Positions 15,166 to 24,263 are shown, counted from the first letter of the stretch. The stretch: DNA of 34,939 bases from an uncultured beta proteobacterium (GCA_903906695.1 CAIVLG010000099.1:1-34939); one strand, 5' to 3'. The notes: generated by a model from the letters alone, not told the origin. Made by a program: numbers and translations.

Positions 15166-15790
15166 ATCGGCCGAACACCAAAGGCTTGGCCCATTCTGCC
15201 GGCACCAAATAGATCAGTAGTCCGATAGGCAACTGCACCCAGCGCAAGGTAATGCAGAGTGCCATTTCCAGTCGGGTCTTGGTGGGCAAAGCAAAACCCA
15301 GCATAAACAACGCCAGATAGCTGACGTGAAACTTCACCAGCGACTCCCATACCTGCAACTCAATGTGCGTCGAACTGATATTTTGGCCGAGCACTGCCAT
15401 TGATATCATGCTCAAAAAGTGCATGTTTTCGAGCAGATCCAGTACAGCGGACACTCCAATAAGCGACGACCCCGCGATCAGCAGCGGACGCGACGGTGTG
15501 CTATTCCATACCGCAATGCCCAATGCCAGAAACATGGTTGAGTAGAGAACAATAAACATGTTGTCCAAGCCAATAGTGGCTCGCAGCACCGGTGGGTCTT
15601 TTAGCAGGACAGCGGTATAGTCACTGCTGCTGTGCATGTACTGCAGTGGGTCTTGTCCCACGCCCAGCACGATGAAGATGCCAAGCATTAGCAGCACCAT
15701 GAAAGCGGCAGCCAGCGCCATGCGACTGGTAAGGGTGGCGGAGTCCAGGGGCGCAACAGCTGTGCGCAAGATGTTGGATGGTGTAGTCAT
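15086..15790 (-). CDS. Six-helix membrane protein of unknown function
   Basis: About 234 residues from the start at 15790 (MTTPSNILRTAV). Six hydrophobic segments are visible, for example MALAAAFMVLLMLGIFIVLG, NMFIVLYSTMFLALGIAVW and FGRFTFFLVALLLLWAIF, so it is an inner-membrane protein. No known family was recognised. Its 3' end overlaps the decayed Crp/Fnr frame by about 80 bases in convergent orientation, and the last residues (RRQRSGSGALV) are encoded by sequence that on the other strand is the regulator's recognition helix. The natural C-terminus may therefore have been replaced. Confidence 0.65.
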   Translation of the reverse strand: MTTPSNILRTAVAPLDSATLTSRMALAAAFMVLLMLGIFIVLGVGQDPLQYMHSSSDYTAVLLKDPPVLRATIGLDNMFIVLYSTMFLALGIAVWNSTPSRPLLIAGSSLIGVSAVLDLLENMHFLSMISMAVLGQNISSTHIELQVWESLVKFHVSYLALFMLGFALPTKTRLEMALCITLRWVQLPIGLLIYLVPAEWAKPLVFGRFTFFLVALLLLWAIFRRQRSGSGALV

Positions 15791-16002
15791 AAGAATTGGG
15801 TTAAGTGCGATTGGTAACCCGGCGGGTTGCCGGATCTGTCGCCATTGCACTGGATATGTGACTTCGCAGCATTAACAAATGTTGCATCGTCGGCACCAAG
15901 CGATCGAATTGGTTTACAGGTCCGGAATTAAAACGCGGATTTGTAAAAGAAAGTGAGGGCGTTGATGTGATGCCATGGGCCGGCCTGCCCTGACCTGATG
16001 CC

Positions 16003-17073
16003 TCACCCGATCAGGGCCACGGCCTTGATTTGAACCCAGACCGATTTGCCCGGAGCAAGGCCCAGACCGGCGGCAGAACGCCGGGTCAGGCGTGCCAGCA
16101 ATGCAGAGGAACCTACCGTGAGCCGCATCAGTGTCAGCGCCGGGTGCGCGTCGTCCGCCAGTTGATCGACTGTGGCAGGCAGACAGTTCTGGATGCTGAT
16201 GCCACCGACTTTTTCCAAGGCGATGCTGACGTCGCGCGCCAGAATGCGAACGCGAACATGGTGGCCGATTGAATGGCCGCTGTCACGCACCCAAAGACTG
16301 CCACCGGGAAACTCGACCCGGGCCAGATGCCACTTCTGATCGTGCTCGGCAACCACCGCGTCGAGCACGACGCCGGCATCTTCGCCCAGATGGATTGGCA
16401 AGTCAACGTTGGCCAGGGCTTCTTTCAGGGGACCGTCGGCCGTGATGCGCCCTGCCTCCATGGCAACGATATGGTCGGCCAGGCGCGCCACTTCATCCGG
16501 GGCATGGGTGACGTAGATGACAGGAATATCCAGTTCGTCATGAAGCCGTTCCAGGTAGGGCAGGAATTCATTCTTGCGTGCCAAATCCAGTGCCGCCAGC
16601 GGTTCATCCATCAGCAACAGGCGCGGGCTGGTCAGGAGCGCGCGCGCGATCGCCACCCGTTGGCACTCACCGCCTGAAAGTCCCTGTGGCATGCGCTCCA
16701 GCAGGTGCCCGATTCCCAGCAGTTTCACAATGCGATCCATCGCGACGCGGCGTTCGGAGTCCGGCACGCGCGACTGACCGTAGCGGAGGTTTTGCCCGGC
16801 ACTGAGATGTCCAAACAAATTGGCCTGCTGGAACACATAGCCCACCGACCGCTGATGCGTGGGCATGAACACGGTTTTGCTCTGCCAGGTGTCCCCGTTG
16901 ACAACGAGTTCACCCTGGCTGGCCCGGGTCAGACCCGCCATGCAGCGCAGCAGCGTGGTCTTGCCGCATCCGGAAGGGCCAAAAAGAGCTGTCACGCCCT
17001 GACCCGGCAAGTCAAGTGCGACGTCCAGTTTGAAGCCCGGGTAGCTCAGCTCGAAGCGGGCCTGAATGCTCAT
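16003..17073 (-). CDS. modC: Molybdate ABC transporter ATP-binding protein ModC
   Basis: A 356-residue ATPase. The start at 17073 overlaps the modB stop (ATGA). Walker A is GPSGCGKTT, the Q-loop region FQQANLF, the ABC signature [15 protein letters not shown], Walker [13 protein letters not shown] and the switch histidine in YVTHAPDE. The C-terminal third (from about residue 270) is a TOBE/MOP domain ([28 protein letters not shown]) that binds molybdate and marks ModC among ABC ATPases. It energises ModB for molybdate import at the inner membrane, here in a nif operon that needs Mo for FeMo-cofactor. Confidence 0.95.
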   Translation of the reverse strand: MSIQARFELSYPGFKLDVALDLPGQGVTALFGPSGCGKTTLLRCMAGLTRASQGELVVNGDTWQSKTVFMPTHQRSVGYVFQQANLFGHLSAGQNLRYGQSRVPDSERRVAMDRIVKLLGIGHLLERMPQGLSGGECQRVAIARALLTSPRLLLMDEPLAALDLARKNEFLPYLERLHDELDIPVIYVTHAPDEVARLADHIVAMEAGRITADGPLKEALANVDLPIHLGEDAGVVLDAVVAEHDQKWHLARVEFPGGSLWVRDSGHSIGHHVRVRILARDVSIALEKVGGISIQNCLPATVDQLADDAHPALTLMRLTVGSSALLARLTRRSAAGLGLAPGKSVWVQIKAVALIG

Positions 17074-17741
17074 GGCTGCCGATTCCAGCCGCGGCTGTAA
17101 AGAGCCAGCAGCACCAGAAATGAGAAACACAGCATGCCAGCGGCGAGCCCATGGGCGTTGGCGTATTCCAACGCCTCGACATGGTTGTAGATGGCCATCG
17201 ACAGCACCTGGGTCTTGCCCGGGATGTTGCCGCCTATCATCAGCACCACGCCGAACTCGCCCACGGTGTGGGCAAAGCCAAGCACCGCCGCCGTGATAAA
17301 GCCGGGCCTTGCCAGCGGCAGGGCCACGCTAAAGAACGCATCCCAGGGTGACGCCCGCAGCGTGGCGGCCGCTTCCAGTGGCTGCTCACCGATGGCTGCA
17401 AAGGCCTGCTGCAGCGGTTGCACCACGAAGGGCATGGAATAGATGACCGAGGCCACCACGAGGCCAGCGAAAGTAAACGGCAGCAGGCCCAGGCCGAGCG
17501 CCTGGGTCATTTTCCCCAACGGACCCTCGGGTCCAAGCAGCACCAGCAAATAGAAACCCAGCACGGCCGGCGGCAGCACCAGCGGCAGCGTGACAATGGC
17601 ACCGACCACGTTCTTCAGGCGCGAGCGGCTGCGCGCCAGCCACCATGCGATAGGCGTGCCCATCAGAAGCAGCAACACCGTGGTGAGGCCCGCCAGTTTG
17701 GCAGTCAGCACGATCGCTGACAGGTCGGATGGAAGTGGCAT
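17070..17741 (-). CDS. modB: Molybdate ABC transporter permease ModB
   Basis: A 223-residue inner-membrane permease; the start at 17741 ([20 protein letters not shown]) leaves a 7-base gap after nifQ. Five or so membrane segments are visible, with [20 protein letters not shown] typical of ModB/CysT permeases. The cytoplasmic EAA loop that contacts ModC is [20 protein letters not shown]. The periplasmic binding protein gene modA, usually directly upstream, is absent and must be elsewhere or replaced. Confidence 0.95.
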   Translation of the reverse strand: MPLPSDLSAIVLTAKLAGLTTVLLLLMGTPIAWWLARSRSRLKNVVGAIVTLPLVLPPAVLGFYLLVLLGPEGPLGKMTQALGLGLLPFTFAGLVVASVIYSMPFVVQPLQQAFAAIGEQPLEAAATLRASPWDAFFSVALPLARPGFITAAVLGFAHTVGEFGVVLMIGGNIPGKTQVLSMAIYNHVEALEYANAHGLAAGMLCFSFLVLLALYSRGWNRQP

Positions 17742-17748
17742 CGCGTGG

Positions 17749-18357
17749 CTATTCCTCGGGCGCAAAGCACTTCTTGAAATCGCAGCATTCGCCGCACGAG
17801 GGCGCGGGGCAGACATAAATGCCTTCCCTGGCGCAGTAGTGGCGGTAGATGAACTTCTTCCACTTCATGTCACCTGTGTTCAATGCCGCCAGAGCGGGGA
17901 AGGCGGTGTTCATCAGCGTGGAGAGTTCGCCCCGATTGGCCAGACCAAGGTCCTGCCATAGGTGATCCCGGCCCGCACAACCCCTGGCCACGATCTGCGC
18001 TATCCAGGCTTCGGACTCGGTCCGACCTGCGCGGTAGTCAAGCAACAGATTGAAGAGGTCTAACAGTTCTGCGATCTCCTGGGCGCCACCGCCTGGCAGC
18101 TTGAGTTGAGGCCCTGGAAAGTATTCGTCCATGAGTTGCTGAAAGTCGGCAGGCGCAAGACCCAGCGTGTCGGGCAGCACGCCTTCATTGCGGGAACGGC
18201 CAACCAGCAGGCTCGCCATCACCGGTCGCAGCGGATCTGCAGCGGCCTGCGTCGGTGCGGGCCGGTCCAGCAGCTCTGCAAGTTGCGAGGAGCGCCTTGC
18301 GCTGGATGAACTCATGTCATGCAGCATAACCACGTCAGCGCCGTCATGGGTTCGCAT
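17749..18357 (-). CDS. nifQ: NifQ, molybdenum donor for FeMo-cofactor synthesis
   Basis: About 202 residues from ATG 18357, which lies one base after the stop of the preceding gene; shorter starts at 18327 or 18315 are possible. The C-terminus carries the NifQ hallmark: [20 protein letters not shown] and then [16 protein letters not shown], that is C-x4-C-x2-C-x5-C. In characterised NifQ this motif binds a Mo-Fe-S cluster that passes molybdenum to NifEN/NifH. Encoded between a NifX-family protein and modBC, it links molybdate uptake with cofactor assembly in one transcript. Confidence 0.94.
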   Translation of the reverse strand: MRTHDGADVVMLHDMSSSSARRSSQLAELLDRPAPTQAAADPLRPVMASLLVGRSRNEGVLPDTLGLAPADFQQLMDEYFPGPQLKLPGGGAQEIAELLDLFNLLLDYRAGRTESEAWIAQIVARGCAGRDHLWQDLGLANRGELSTLMNTAFPALAALNTGDMKWKKFIYRHYCAREGIYVCPAPSCGECCDFKKCFAPEE

Positions 18358-18358
18358 A

Positions 18359-18745
18359 TCAATGGCGCGAAAAAAGATCGCGCAGCTTGCACAAGGTGGT
18401 GGTGATGTCGAAGCGCGTATCGGCCAGGGCCTCGCCGGCGAGAATTTTTTCCAACGCGGTCAGTGGATCGGTCTCACCGGTCAGCAAGACCTGGGCGCCC
18501 CATTTCGCCATGTGACGCAGATAACCGTCGCCAGCGCTGGCGGCCACCAGGATCTCAACGCCCCGCAGCGGATGCGGGCCGTCGTCCTGAAAATGGTGCG
18601 GCAGTTGCTCCTTGCTGAGCTGAACGCGTTCGGGCTCGGGCAAGGGCTGGCCCGGCTGGCAGTCGAACAACAGCCAGTCCCGGTTCTGGCCGGCATGACC
18701 GGAGACCTTGCTCCAGTTGTCCTTGGTGGCGATAGCGATTTTCAT
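18359..18745 (-). CDS. Stand-alone NifX/NafY-family dinitrogenase cofactor-binding protein
   Basis: A 128-residue protein starting at 18745. It is a single NifX-like domain: MKIAIATKDNWSKVSGHAGQ at the start, then a LFDC strand, LRGVEILVAASAGDGYLRHM and WGAQVLLTGETDPLTALEKI. Family members (NifX, NafY, the NifB tail) carry NifB-co, VK-cluster or FeMo-cofactor. It is too short for NafY, and nothing decides between NifX and a paralogue, so no symbol is given. It is the first gene of the operon with nifQ, modB and modC. Confidence 0.85.
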   Translation of the reverse strand: MKIAIATKDNWSKVSGHAGQNRDWLLFDCQPGQPLPEPERVQLSKEQLPHHFQDDGPHPLRGVEILVAASAGDGYLRHMAKWGAQVLLTGETDPLTALEKILAGEALADTRFDITTTLCKLRDLFSRH

Positions 18746-18802
18746 GGTTCCGATATTTCCGTTCCCGCAATGGCAGGTGCTGACCTGTGAGTGGATAGCT
18801 TA

Positions 18803-18817
18803 GCAAACAACGTGCCT
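18803..18817 (-). promoter_or_regulatory. Sigma-54 promoter of the nifX-like/nifQ/modBC operon
   Basis: On the minus strand the bases read AGGCACGTTGTTTGC: GG, ten bases, GC, with a full TTGC at -12 and only the first T of the -24 box changed. It is about 58 bases upstream of the first start codon. An exact NifA site was not found; TGT-N10-GCA at 18913-18928 is one mismatch off and about 100 bases upstream. Confidence 0.8.
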
Positions 18818-19074
18818 GACACAACTCCATCGTCAGTCGTCGGCAAGGCAGCGTTAGCGGTTCTTGTTGAACGCTTGCTTGTCCGCTGGTCAGCCAAAAG
18901 GTCGGCTTTGCCTGTATCGAGTGCTGCAGGGCAAAGATATATCCGTCAGGCAAAAGCATTGCGCCCGCCAACAAAGGTTTGATGCGCTAACGCTACTAGC
19001 ATTATTCCCACGTGTTCGATTGCATTTCACTGTTTCGGAGTTCGCTGTAAAGGCTAAACAATCAGGAGTAGAAG
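18818..19074. other. Intergenic region between divergent units
   Basis: It holds upstream sequence of the minus-strand nif operon and the leader of the outer-membrane protein gene. Apart from the one-mismatch NifA-like site at 18913-18928 no further convincing promoter or gene was seen. Confidence 0.4.
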
Positions 19075-19719
19075 ATGAAATTCACAAAAACCACAATCGC
19101 CCTTTCCCTTGGCATCGCAAGCTCGGTTTCAATGGCCGGCGGCTTCGATGGGCCCTTCGTGCAAGTCGGAGTCGGTTTCGCCGACGCGCAAACCAAGGCC
19201 ACAAGCCATTGGCCCGATACCAACATCGACGCCACGGTCGCGGATAACAGTTTCGTTGGCCAGATTAGCGGTGGCTATGCGCAGTCCTGGGGCAAGTTCT
19301 TCCTGGCCGCGAGCGTCTATTACGTAATCGGCGACCAGAAGGCCGGACGCGCCGACCTGAGTTCCCTGCAATACGGGACGAACACCTACGAGTTCAAGAA
19401 CACGAACACGTGGGGCATGACCATCGATCCGGGCATCAACCTTAACGACTCGACGACTGCCTATCTCAAACTGGGCTATGGGAGCACCGCTGGCAAAGGC
19501 AGCGAAACCTTCCAGAACGTCACCTACAACTACGACAAGACGTACGGCGGATTCAGCTACGGTGCCGGCGTCAAGTATCGGTTGACACCAAATCTCTATG
19601 GCGTGGTGGAAATCCTGCAAACAAACTACGGCCGCTCGACCTTCTACTTCCCAGACGGGGACATCTCCTTCAAACCGGCCTCGCTCATCGGAACAGTTGG
19701 TCTGGGTTACAAGTTCTAG
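19075..19719 (+). CDS. Outer-membrane beta-barrel protein (OmpA/OmpW-like size class)
   Basis: A 214-residue protein behind CAGGAG. Its signal peptide has MKFTKTT, a hydrophobic core and a SMAGG cleavage region near residue 22. The mature part is made of alternating strands rich in Gly, Tyr and Thr, e.g. GPFVQVGVGFADAQ, FVGQISGGYAQSWG, FFLAASVYYVIG, AYLKLGYGST and GGFSYGAGVKYRL, and ends in ASLIGTVGLGYKF, with the terminal phenylalanine expected for BamA-dependent barrels. Eight strands are plausible. The cargo or ligand is unknown, and there are no operon partners. Confidence 0.8.
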   Translation: MKFTKTTIALSLGIASSVSMAGGFDGPFVQVGVGFADAQTKATSHWPDTNIDATVADNSFVGQISGGYAQSWGKFFLAASVYYVIGDQKAGRADLSSLQYGTNTYEFKNTNTWGMTIDPGINLNDSTTAYLKLGYGSTAGKGSETFQNVTYNYDKTYGGFSYGAGVKYRLTPNLYGVVEILQTNYGRSTFYFPDGDISFKPASLIGTVGLGYKF

Positions 19720-20021
19720 GCGCCACTGTCTGGACCGACGCACCCCCATCAGGTTCACTCCCCCTATCACCACCAGCGCCTGTTCTGTCCCACTTGTCAC
19801 CGTTCTTTTGACCGGACAGGTCGCAGCTAACGAATACCCAATCTGGATTTGTTGCCGCCTCCAATGTGGGGAGTATCAAGTTTTTCCAATTCAGCGCACA
19901 AAGTGCGGGTCAATTTGCGAACTTTGACTATGCACATCGAATTCGCCACCCATGAGCAAATTGAAATACTGAAGAAACAAGACTTCTGATCAAGAACTCT
20001 CTCTACGCGATCCTAAGAAAG
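19720..20021. other. Intergenic stretch with a half REP motif and a protein-like remnant
   Basis: TCTGTCCCAC (19784-19793) repeats one arm of the palindrome at 3600-3639. From about 19815 to the TGA at 19953-19955 one plus frame stays open and reads SGFVAASNVGSIKFFQFSAQ and then SAGQFANFDYAH; it looks like the C-terminal piece of a former gene, family not recognised. No intact gene was found. Confidence 0.35.
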
Positions 20022-20453
20022 TCAATTGCCACCAAAGTTTGACCCGCAAGTAGGCTGCTTCGGCAGGAAGGCGTCATCAATCGACACTCCGTAGCCGATT
20101 GCAAGTCGGTTGGTCTCATTAGCCAGACCGATAATTGCAAGCAACTCCCCAAATTGCTCATCTGTCATGCCTTTGGCTTTCGCACCTGCTGAATGCGAGG
20201 CAATGCAATAACCGCAATTGTTCGTGATGCTCACAGCCACGTAGATCAATTCTTTGGTGAGCGGATCGAGTGACCCGTTGCCCATCACTTGCTTGATGTT
20301 GCTCCAGATTCGCTGCAAGTTCTCAGGGTGATTGGCCAGAACCTTCCAGAAATTATTTACCCAGTCTGTCTTGCGCGTCGCCATGATGTCGTCGTAAACA
20401 GCTTTAACGGTTGGCGATGCCTGGTCGTATTCGATTGGTGTTTGAAGTGCCAT
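20022..20453 (-). CDS. Carboxymuconolactone decarboxylase / AhpD-like family protein
   Basis: A 143-residue protein starting at 20453 with GAGAGG upstream. The central helix contains CGYCIASHSAGAKAKGM, where CxxC plus a nearby histidine is the redox-active site of AhpD-type alkylhydroperoxidases. The preceding PLTKELIYVAVSITNN and the following DEQFGELLAIIGLANETNRL are also typical. A peroxidase or thiol-relay role is likely; the true decarboxylase reaction is unlikely because CxxC is present. Confidence 0.85.
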   Translation of the reverse strand: MALQTPIEYDQASPTVKAVYDDIMATRKTDWVNNFWKVLANHPENLQRIWSNIKQVMGNGSLDPLTKELIYVAVSITNNCGYCIASHSAGAKAKGMTDEQFGELLAIIGLANETNRLAIGYGVSIDDAFLPKQPTCGSNFGGN

Positions 20454-20694
20454 GTTGCCTCTCGGTCGCGGGGTCAGTTTCGGATTCAGTGGACAGCGTG
20501 AAAATTTGAGTTACAAACAATGCTTGCACTTTATTCGAAAGATGCAAGCAAAGTCATTGTCACTTCCCCTCACTGCTTCCACCATTCTGTCGAGGAGCAC
20601 GCGCAGAACGGAGAAGCTGACCTTCGCATCTGCGGTGACACGCCGTGCCCGTCCCGCTCTTGTGCAGCGAAAGTTTCCCTTCGCCGTACAGCGC
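20454..20694. other. Intergenic region without a supported gene
   Basis: Frames are open by chance on the plus strand (20452-20712), but codon content, low-complexity Arg/Ser composition and absence of a ribosome site argue against coding. No regulatory motif was recognised. Confidence 0.4.
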
Positions 20695-21642
20695 CTATGG
20701 TGCTTTCGATAGGGTCGCCCTGAACGCCAAATAGTCTTCAGCCGTGGTCTTCGGGTCTTCAGTCATAGGGACGTGACCCACACCGGCCATCACTTTGACC
20801 TGACTCTTTGGAAAAACCTTGGCCAGCGTTCGCACGGAAGCGGGGGGGACAATTTGGTCCTGCTCGCCGGTAACGATCAATGTCGGTGTCTGCAGATTGC
20901 TGAAGAGTGACTCGATGGGAGCCTTGACGGCCACCATGTCCTTCAGGATCTTGCTGTGAAAGTCAAAGTCTTTCTTGGAGTTTTCCAGAAAGTCGTAGGC
21001 TACCGAATACGGAATAAACAGGGGTTTGCCAAACAACATCTCCCATTGCTTGGCCTGCTGATCCTGTGTTTTCACAAGTAGGGGGAATTCACCAGTGAAG
21101 ATGTAATGTTTCATAAGCGCCGAATCAGTGAATTCGCGAGTTGCGCCAGCGTCCAACAGCCACAAACTGGCAACTTCGTTCGGATACTTGGCGGCATACT
21201 TGGCCACCACACCACCACCCATGGAACTTCCACCCAGATGCACTGAAGCGAGTCCTAAACCCTTGATGAATGCGTGGAGGTTTTCCACCTGCGCGTCATA
21301 GCTGTAGTCCGCATTGGGGTTACGCGAGGCATCGCCAAAGCCGGGCAGGTCAAGGGCGTACACGGTGTACCTGGACGTCAGGTAACGCGCGACGCGACCC
21401 CAAGCGTCCTTGTTCGCGGTGAAACCATGCACCAGAATCAGCGGCTCGCCAGTGCCACCGGCGAGATACGGAAAGGTCCTACCTTGGACTTCCAGTGTTT
21501 TCGCATGTAGTCCAGCAGCACTGCGGGACATATCTCGCAACAACTTAGCTGTGGTCGTCGGCGCCAGCCTGTTCATGGCTGCGGCCACGCCGAAGAGCAC
21601 TGCCAGCAAGGCAATCAAGCCGACCAAGATTTTCTTAACCAT
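20695..21642 (-). CDS. Membrane-anchored alpha/beta hydrolase
   Basis: A 315-residue protein starting at 21642 with GAGGAG upstream. An N-terminal hydrophobic segment (KKILVGLIALLAVLFGVAAA) looks like an uncleaved anchor or signal. The hydrolase fold shows the oxyanion motif LILVHGFTANKD, nucleophile elbow GGSSMGGG, acid in VTGEQDQIVPP and histidine in MAGVGHVPMTEDP, so the Ser-Asp-His triad is complete. The order resembles lipase/esterase and BioH-like enzymes. The substrate is not determinable. Confidence 0.88.
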   Translation of the reverse strand: MVKKILVGLIALLAVLFGVAAAMNRLAPTTTAKLLRDMSRSAAGLHAKTLEVQGRTFPYLAGGTGEPLILVHGFTANKDAWGRVARYLTSRYTVYALDLPGFGDASRNPNADYSYDAQVENLHAFIKGLGLASVHLGGSSMGGGVVAKYAAKYPNEVASLWLLDAGATREFTDSALMKHYIFTGEFPLLVKTQDQQAKQWEMLFGKPLFIPYSVAYDFLENSKKDFDFHSKILKDMVAVKAPIESLFSNLQTPTLIVTGEQDQIVPPASVRTLAKVFPKSQVKVMAGVGHVPMTEDPKTTAEDYLAFRATLSKAP

Positions 21643-21697
21643 TGATGATCTCCTCAGTTGTTGAGCTTTGGAACTTTATCGGAACCCACTGCGGCAA

Positions 21698-22609
21698 TCA
21701 TGCCACCCGTAGACGCGCCAGGTGGCGCGTCAAGAACTCCAACTCGTCGGCCACGATCTGCTCGAAGCCGGCGCCGCTGTAGTAGTCGAAGTGACCATTC
21801 GGATAGCTTTTGACTTCCGCGCGTGCCACGCGCCCGGCGATGGCATGCGTGGGCGCCGCCGGGGCGATGGTGTCGTTCTCGGCGATCGCAAATAGAATCG
21901 GGATCGTTATCTTCGCTGCCCGACGCCCCGGCATGTACACCGTCAAACCAGTGCGTGCGCATATGCGGTTGCGCCATGCACCGGAAGCCAGCAGCTCCGG
22001 AGGAACCAGCTTCATGTAACCCTCCATGCAATCGGCTGCGGTCATCATCGCGACTTCGCCTGGTCTTCCGATCAAACCGATGTAGCGCGGTGACAAGCCG
22101 AGCAAGTGCCGCACCAGGTCGAGCAAGCCGTTGAGTGTGATCAACAGCGCCGTGAACATCGGAATCTTGAGCATGCTCGCGAGCCCGTTGCTGAAGGGTA
22201 CTTGCGAGACCGCCGCCGCGACGCCGAGTTCCTCGCTCGCAAGACGCATCACGTGCCCGCCGCCAAAAGATGAACCCCAGATTGCCACACGGTTGGGATC
22301 GATGTTTGGCAGCGTCTTGCCAAACGCGATGGCCGCACGCCAGTCGTCGAGCTGCTTGCCAACCGACATCAGCTCGCGCGGCTCGCCTTCGCTGCCACCG
22401 TAATGGCGATAGTCGAACACGAGCACGCCCAAGCCCGCCGACTGGAAACGCAGCGCGTACGCATCCAGACCAAGCTCCCGGGTTGCACCGAGTCCATGCG
22501 CCATGATGACGAGTGCGCTGGGTGTGACGCCCGGCGCCGGATAGAACCACGCGGCGCAGCGAAGGCCCTGTGACGAGAAGAAGAGATCCTGGCGTGGGGC
22601 TTGTGTCAT
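21698..22609 (-). CDS. Alpha/beta hydrolase, dienelactone-hydrolase-like group
   Basis: About 303 residues from ATG 22609 (MTQAPRQDLFFSSQGLRCAA); an in-frame start at 22657 would add 16 residues of poor character. Visible landmarks: VIMAHGLGATRELGLDAYA, DYRHYGGSEGEPR, nucleophile elbow AIWGSSFGGGHVM, acid in FAIAENDTIAPAAP and histidine in SYPNGHFDYYSG. A cap-like insertion rich in Leu lies in the middle. The physiological substrate is unknown. It lies 55 bases upstream of the other hydrolase gene on the same strand, so they may be co-transcribed. Confidence 0.85.
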   Translation of the reverse strand: MTQAPRQDLFFSSQGLRCAAWFYPAPGVTPSALVIMAHGLGATRELGLDAYALRFQSAGLGVLVFDYRHYGGSEGEPRELMSVGKQLDDWRAAIAFGKTLPNIDPNRVAIWGSSFGGGHVMRLASEELGVAAAVSQVPFSNGLASMLKIPMFTALLITLNGLLDLVRHLLGLSPRYIGLIGRPGEVAMMTAADCMEGYMKLVPPELLASGAWRNRICARTGLTVYMPGRRAAKITIPILFAIAENDTIAPAAPTHAIAGRVARAEVKSYPNGHFDYYSGAGFEQIVADELEFLTRHLARLRVA

Positions 22610-22690
22610 GGAGAGGGTCTGAATGGATAGGGCAATTGCTCTGTAGTCTTGGCGCATTCTTTATCTCGGCCAATCAATTGTCAAATTAGT

Positions 22691-22990
22691 TCAGAAGTCT
22701 CGCCAGTGGCAGACCTGGCCTCCCATTGACTCACAGACCAGCGTCGCCAAACTGATTACGTGAATGTCCCCAGTTTGGAGAAAACCAATCGAATATCCAG
22801 CCTGTGTGATGATGGCCTCTTCATCCTGAAAATGCTGGACCGGCTCGGCGACGAAGACGTCCACCAGCGCAATCAACTCCTGTGCTGAACGCCTGTTGAG
22901 TACGGCCAGCAACAAAGTGTTGAGCTTGCGGAATAGTCCCCCGGTGCCTTACATCGACGGTCTGTTTGCCGCTTTCATGCTTGGATCGAC
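22691..22990 (-). pseudogene. Frameshifted hemerythrin-domain remnant
   Basis: Reading the minus strand from about 22985, one frame gives KHESGKQTVDVRHRG and, after a five-G run (five C's at 22938-22942 on the plus strand), the next frame gives LFRKLNTLLLAVLNRRSAQE and VAEPVQHFQDEEAIITQAGY. Joined by a one-base deletion they match the hemerythrin order 'SGN..ID.QHR.LF...N.LL' and 'HF.DEE..'. The expected C-terminal His region is degenerate (IGFLQTGDIHVISL). Both the frameshift and the lost histidine suggest a dead oxygen-binding domain, possibly once the tail of a signalling protein. Confidence 0.65.
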
Positions 22991-23105
22991 AGACCCGTTG
23001 CAGCGGCCTGGCTGGAACGGCGTCGACCTGTTCTACTGCTTCACGAACCGCGGTATCTTCGTCAACTTGATCAGGCTTGGCCAGTGACAAGCCAATGCTC
23101 AGCGT

Positions 23106-23336
23106 TCAAGAGCTTTTTCGCTCGGTCTTCGAGTAGTTGCTCAGGTGCCCCGCGCGCGCCGCTTTGGCTCGGTTGGCGGCGATGATGGCTTTGCTTTTGC
23201 CGGGTGCCGTGGGTGCGCTCACCTGCTTTTCCAGAGATGCGCTGTTGCAATGCGGGCAGCTTGGTGTGCTGTCTGCGCGCACCAGTTTTTCAAAATGCTG
23301 GCCGCAGTCCTGGCATTGGTAGTTGTAGATCGGCAT
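23106..23336 (-). CDS. FmdB-family zinc-ribbon protein
   Basis: A 76-residue protein starting at 23336 behind AGGAG. The N-terminus MPIYNYQCQDCGQHFEKLV followed by CPHCNSASLEKQV carries two CxxC pairs, the zinc-ribbon signature of FmdB. The tail is basic and Ala/Lys rich. Function in the family is poorly known; small regulators or assembly factors have been suggested. It starts 21 bases after draG on the same strand, so it is likely the last gene of the dra operon. Confidence 0.87.
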   Translation of the reverse strand: MPIYNYQCQDCGQHFEKLVRADSTPSCPHCNSASLEKQVSAPTAPGKSKAIIAANRAKAARAGHLSNYSKTERKSS

Positions 23337-23357
23337 GCTGCTCTCCTGTTGCTGTAG

Positions 23358-24263
23358 TCAACCCGACAGCGCCAGCAGGCCGCTGGTCTGATCGGTAATG
23401 CTGCGCACGATGTCGGCGTGCAAACGGTGCAGCCAGCGCTGCGGCAGGGCGCCGGCACCACAGCGCGCGCCGGCCAGCATGCCCAACAGCGCACCCGTGG
23501 TATCGGCGTCATCGCCCTGGTTCACTGTGGCTACGAGGGCGGTCTCAAAGTCATCGTGCAGCGTCAGATAGTGCAGCACGGTCTGCACCGTGTCCACGAC
23601 ATAGGCAGTTGCACGACCCCGATAGGGCACAAATCGAAAGGCCGGGTTCTCGCTCACCCACTGCGCCGCCCAGCTTTGACATTCGCCCTGGCTTGCGCCG
23701 CCGAGCAATTGGCGCAGCAACTCCCCGATGCCCAGCGTGGCCGCGTCGGACAGGGGGTGGTGGTGCGTCAGGTGCGCCTGCGCGATGGACAGTCGTATGA
23801 AATCGGCGTCACGCCCCAGTGTCGCCAGCACCGCTGGCAGGTTGCGCATCAGTGCGCCATTGCCGGCGTCACCCGGGTTGTAGGCGCCGGCCAGCGTGCC
23901 CTCGTGCATGAAGCGCATGATGCCGCGCCTGCAGGTATTGCCGCAGTCCACTGGCTTGCCCTTGAACCACAGAACATAGGCCCGACCGATGCTGCGCAGC
24001 AAAGCGTCATCGCCATCGGCAAAACGTTGCAGGTCACGCTGGCCGCCCTGGAGCAGCGCGCTTCCAAGCGCCAGACTCATGGTCGTGTCATCGGTCACCT
24101 GGCCGCGCGCCAGTTTGAGCCAACCGCCGCCGATGATCTCGCGATGCACGCCGTACTGGACCTCGATCTCACGCGGGCGCATGAATTCCACCGTCGCGCC
24201 CAGGGCATCGCCGATGGCGAAACCCAGGTAGGCACCCAAGGCCTTGTCGAACAGCTCATGCAT
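23358..24263 (-). CDS. draG: ADP-ribosyl-[dinitrogenase reductase] hydrolase DraG
   Basis: A 301-residue enzyme starting at 24263 (MHELFDKALGAYLGFAIGDA). It removes ADP-ribose from the arginine of NifH, restoring activity. Metal-site residues of the ADP-ribosylhydrolase fold are present: GDALGATVEFM, QVTDDTTMSLAL (an Asp-Asp-Thr group), HHHPLSDAA and NQGDDADTTGALLGMLAG near the C-terminus. Its start lies inside the draT end (8-base overlap). No signal or membrane segment: cytoplasmic, although DraG is known to be sequestered at the membrane through GlnZ/AmtB-type partners. Confidence 0.95.
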   Translation of the reverse strand: MHELFDKALGAYLGFAIGDALGATVEFMRPREIEVQYGVHREIIGGGWLKLARGQVTDDTTMSLALGSALLQGGQRDLQRFADGDDALLRSIGRAYVLWFKGKPVDCGNTCRRGIMRFMHEGTLAGAYNPGDAGNGALMRNLPAVLATLGRDADFIRLSIAQAHLTHHHPLSDAATLGIGELLRQLLGGASQGECQSWAAQWVSENPAFRFVPYRGRATAYVVDTVQTVLHYLTLHDDFETALVATVNQGDDADTTGALLGMLAGARCGAGALPQRWLHRLHADIVRSITDQTSGLLALSG

